Below, in pieces: positions 14,401 through 16,009 of a stretch of DNA of 16,009 bases. The position numbers and the translations under genes were made by a program. Position 1 is the first letter of the stretch. Each line of letters starts with the position of its first letter. The notes beneath the pieces are model-generated. The model worked only from the letters and a program-made list of their open reading frames with translations. It had not been told where the DNA came from and ran no database searches. The stretch is from JANQQZ01 sp039179915 (GTDB lineage: Bacteria > Planctomycetota > Phycisphaerae > Phycisphaerales > UBA1924): the NCBI GenBank assembly GCA_039179915.1, contig JBCDEF010000045.1, forward strand, positions 1-16,009. The letters run 5' to 3'.

Positions 14401-15413
14401 GCCTTGACCACCACCACCGGCGCATGGTTCGCGCCAATCGGCACCTCGACGTTGCACCGGTCCGCGATCAGCTTCGTGTTCCGCAGCGCCTCGGTGCCCG
14501 CGTCGCCCACATCCGCGTTGTTGTACTCGGGCGATTCGAACAGCGCCCACATCTCCGCCGGGCTCTTGACATAGAGCTCCGGCGTGTACCGCATCCGGCT
14601 CTCGTCGAACTTGCTCTTGCCGGTGCTGATGCAGATCAGCGTGTCGTGCGCGTCGTGGTCCTCGGCCCGCAGGAAGTGGCTGTCGTTGTCACAGACCAGC
14701 GGCAGGCCGAGCTCACGCGCCAGCCGCATCAGGTGCGGGTTGATCGCGATCTGCTCCTGCACGTGGTGCTGCATCTCGACGTAGAACCGCGGCCCGGTGC
14801 CCTCATCCGCAAACACGCGCGCGTGCCACTCGGCGCTCTCTTTGGCGGCTTCGTAGTGCTTCGGGTCGCCGCTCGCCAAACCGCCCGAGGTCTCATATGA
14901 AAGCAGGTGGTCGCCCATCTCCGAGCCGAGGTGCCCGTTGATCGCGATAAGTCCCGAGCTGTGCGCTTCGAGCAGCTCGCGGTCGATCCGCGGCTTGAAG
15001 TAGAACCCGGTCAGGTACGCCTCAGAACACAGATACAGCAGGTTCTCCCAGCCCGTCTGGTTCTCCGCGAGCAGCACCAGGTGGTACCCGCCGTCGCTGA
15101 CGCCGGTATACGTCCGGTCGGTGCGCGACCGCGGCGCGACGTAGGCCTCGACACCCATGATCGGCTTGACGCCGACCTTCCGCGCCGCCTCGTAGAACAG
15201 CACGGCCGCGTGCATGTTGCCGTGGTCGGTGACCGCCACCGCATCCATGCCCAGCTCGGCGACGCGCTTGACCAGCTTGTCCAACCGGTTGCCGCCGTCG
15301 AGCAGCGAAAACTCGCTGTGCAGGTGCAGGTGGACGAACGGCTTGTCGCCGCCGGCCGCACCCCCACTGCCGGTGGTATCCGTGGTTGCTGCGTCCCCAG
15401 CATCATGCGTCAT
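11439..15413 (-). CDS. dnaE: DNA polymerase III alpha subunit
   Basis: The replicative polymerase, 1324 residues; DnaE proteins are usually about 1100-1200, and the extra length includes a ~24-residue Thr/Gly/Asp-rich lead and insertions. Order: PHP domain from ~26 (HLHLHSEFSLLDG at 28-40, VTDHGNM at 61-67, GVEAYV at 87-92, CDNDSHF and DAHD further on); polymerase palm with PDIDID at 509-514 supplying the catalytic aspartates; FQFESGGMR and FRPGPMDLIP in the fingers; GFNKSHSTGYA with YLKTYFPAHYMAAFL; helix-hairpin-helix region; then an OB fold (IVTIEDLTGTADAVMF) and a C-terminal domain. ATG 15413 has CAGGAGG at ideal spacing. The PHP metal ligands look intact, unlike the degenerate E. coli domain. 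A TAGAAT at 15443-15438 may be its -10 box. Confidence 0.97.
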   Translation of the reverse strand: MTHDAGDAATTDTTGSGGAAGGDKPFVHLHLHSEFSLLDGGNRLDKLVKRVAELGMDAVAVTDHGNMHAAVLFYEAARKVGVKPIMGVEAYVAPRSRTDRTYTGVSDGGYHLVLLAENQTGWENLLYLCSEAYLTGFYFKPRIDRELLEAHSSGLIAINGHLGSEMGDHLLSYETSGGLASGDPKHYEAAKESAEWHARVFADEGTGPRFYVEMQHHVQEQIAINPHLMRLARELGLPLVCDNDSHFLRAEDHDAHDTLICISTGKSKFDESRMRYTPELYVKSPAEMWALFESPEYNNADVGDAGTEALRNTKLIADRCNVEVPIGANHAPVVVVKAPARSKLPKHSAKQFGGDLTAWFKDFCERFELEPATDPGLDQAQLKDECDEALRLLAEAGMVWRYGPEILEHRHEGIEGVDEAPASCDADGWAKWARLNRELKILADKLISAYFLIVWDFVNWGRQRGIPSLARGSGVGTMVGYVLGLSNACPVHYGLLFERFTDPDRTEYPDIDIDLCQDGRGEVIDYVRDKYGHVAQIITFGTLKARAAVRDVGRVLEYPLSDTDRLAKLIPEELGITLEKALKQEPDLKKVYDTDEVARRVIDNARVMEGQARHSSVHAAGVIVATRPLHEVVPLYRQANSEDHELVTQWDGPTCEKMGLLKMDFLGLRTLSIIERARKLITDSLDDDAVWSAVGRDAKKGAHPLDLDRLTYDDPRVFGLFQRGETAGVFQFESGGMRRLLIEMKPDRLEDLIAANALFRPGPMDLIPDYNKRKHGQAQVPTVHPIVDKFTAETYGVMVYQEQVMQIVHELGGIPLRQAYALIKAISKKKEKVIGENRPKFVEGAGEKGLDATKAEELFELILKFAGYGFNKSHSTGYAIVAYQTAYLKTYFPAHYMAAFLTFESQAQKVSDWIPYLEDCRRTPVIDAATGETIKVGVEVKPPHVNLSASDFAVVYEDGEKRKASGGHIRFGLKAIKGTGSKAIEAIITERDRDGAFNSLHEFCERVPSSAVNKATIESLIKSGAFDEVHGRDDRASLVATIEPAVSAGQKLAADKAAGQGALFGAPEPDEAKPDAAEAPLVRVEPWSESETLKQEKDTLGFYVSSHPLEQWKDWCGVFAKVRVGELADEPQDRRVVVAALVQSVRTIVVRNGRSAGQKMGIVTIEDLTGTADAVMFADCYAKFQHLFEDDGPKFVLGRMDHSRGGPQIIVDRMVPIDGVPLEKGRLHLRVDSTKLNGSSDRAMAEIKTMLGERAKTNGTSVPVLIDVETESACVTIQPEPQVRVDLEPALISGVVEVLGAGAVSLVGGKAIEVEEKKRYQRRG

Positions 15414-15437
15414 GAATCGCGCCTCCTGCGAGCCCCA

Positions 15438-15443
15438 ATTCTA
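15438..15443 (-). promoter_or_regulatory. Possible -10 box of dnaE
   Basis: Reads TAGAAT on the minus strand, 24 nt before the ATG. A start site 6-7 nt downstream would leave a leader of about 18 nt carrying the AGGAGG ribosome site. No clear -35 box. Confidence 0.35.
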
Positions 15444-15540
15444 CACACGACACGCTGGCAGTTGGCCCCTCTTTTGACGAGCCCGAAGCGCAAGCGACGG
15501 ATGGAGCAGCCCCGTGAAACGCTCCGCCAAGACCGCCGAA

Positions 15541-15546
15541 TACAAT
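15541..15546 (+). promoter_or_regulatory. Candidate -10 box of a leaderless promoter
   Basis: TACAAT followed by 5 nt and the ATG at 15552. There is no ribosome site in between. It is the closest match to the bacterial -10 consensus among the candidates in this window. Confidence 0.45.
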
Positions 15547-15551
15547 GACAT

Positions 15552-15878
15552 ATGGACCTCCGCGTCGCCGAACGATTCGCTCGTGCCCAGGGCCAGGCCC
15601 ACTCCGCCCGCGTCCGCGTGGTCGATCTCCATGCCGGGCTCGGCCCGATCCCCCGGTTCCTGCTGACAGCCGCGGGTTTCGGCATCACGCTGCTGGTCCT
15701 GCTGCTGCTGCTGGCGGCGGCGCTCGTGCTGATCCCGGTGATCCTGGTGCTGGGGCTGGTCGGCCTGACGGTCGTGACCGTCCGCCGCAAGCTGTCCCAG
15801 TTCGGGCGGCCCAACGCCTCCGTCGCCGGCGTCCGCACCGACGGCCGATCCAACGTTCGCGTCATCACGCGAGACTAG
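15552..15878 (+). CDS. Small membrane protein of unknown function
   Basis: 108 residues. A basic, soluble N-terminus (1-35) leads into a long uninterrupted hydrophobic stretch at about 36-77, long enough for two membrane helices as a hairpin, then a basic tail beginning RRKLSQFGR. No motif recognised. It is divergent from dnaE across a 138-nt spacer and lies 22 nt before another zinc-ribbon gene on the same strand, so the two may be co-transcribed. Codon use (G/C-rich third positions) agrees with a real gene. Confidence 0.7.
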   Translation: MDLRVAERFARAQGQAHSARVRVVDLHAGLGPIPRFLLTAAGFGITLLVLLLLLAAALVLIPVILVLGLVGLTVVTVRRKLSQFGRPNASVAGVRTDGRSNVRVITRD

Positions 15879-15900
15879 CACGCTTGGCCAACAATCCGCC

Positions 15901-16009
15901 GTGCCAGCGCCCAAGCCCATCCTCACCTGCCACACCTGCGGCCACGACCTCAGAGACCTCATCACAGCGCCCTGGATCCGCCAGTGCCCCGAGTGCGGGT
16001 CGCCGTTCA
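15901..16009 (+). CDS. Zinc-ribbon N-terminal protein, paralog 4 (partial, C-terminus beyond window)
   Basis: A frame opening at GTG 15901 reads VPAPKPILTCHTCGHDLRD and then a second knuckle CPECGSPF before the window ends. The cysteines (C10, C13, C29, C32) and the G-[YH]-DLR signature match the three zinc-ribbon genes at 8970-11429. Whether membrane helices follow cannot be seen. AACAAT lies 5 nt before the GTG, a weaker version of the TANNNT arrangement found upstream of other genes here. Confidence 0.75.
   Translation, partial: MPAPKPILTCHTCGHDLRDLITAPWIRQCPECGSPF

Noticed and set aside
1..16009. CRISPR arrays, tRNA or rRNA genes, insertion sequences, phage genes
   Set aside because: No regularly spaced repeats, cloverleaf-like segments, rRNA-like sequence, transposase motifs or terminal inverted repeats were seen on either strand.

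Overview
The window reads as chromosomal DNA of a GC-rich planctomycete, most likely of the Phycisphaerae. The clues are two secreted proteins ending in a VPAP-hydrophobic-RRRR sorting tail (a PEP-CTERM variant), a prepilin-like protein with the planctomycete H-X9-DG motif, and four proteins opening with a C-x2-C...CPECG zinc ribbon. This placement is inferred from protein style; no rRNA or other marker is present. Genes are tightly packed: no gap between genes exceeds about 140 bases, and I see no tRNA, rRNA, CRISPR array, insertion sequence or prophage.

Layout. Positions 1-2092 (minus strand): guanylate kinase (gmk), a beta-barrel outer-membrane-like protein, then a THUMP-like class I methyltransferase cut by the window edge. 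Positions 2170-5117 (minus): a Cys-rich secreted protein, an H-X9-DG prepilin-like protein and two tandem paralogous VPAP-CTERM proteins, closed by a strong intrinsic terminator. Positions 5161-6946 (minus): a lipoprotein gene overlapping aspartate carbamoyltransferase (pyrB) by GTGA, with a hairpin just after pyrB. Positions 7045-7674 (plus): a UbiX-type flavin prenyltransferase. Positions 7694-8869 (minus): a Fic-family AMP-transferase-like gene of visibly lower GC. Positions 8970-11429 (plus): three consecutive zinc-ribbon multi-spanning membrane proteins. Positions 11439-15413 (minus): the DNA polymerase III alpha subunit (dnaE). Positions 15552-16009 (plus): a small membrane protein and the start of a fourth zinc-ribbon protein.

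The window mixes housekeeping genes (gmk, pyrB, ubiX, dnaE) with envelope and surface genes typical of planctomycetes. Expression signals fall into two styles. Most secreted-protein genes and dnaE have clear Shine-Dalgarno sequences. Five other genes (gmk, ubiX, two zinc-ribbon genes and the 15552 gene) lack one and instead carry a TANNNT hexamer ending 5-6 nt before the start codon, the geometry expected of leaderless transcription. That pattern and the zinc-ribbon membrane-protein family are the most novel-looking aspects. I found no complete unknown defence or mobile system.
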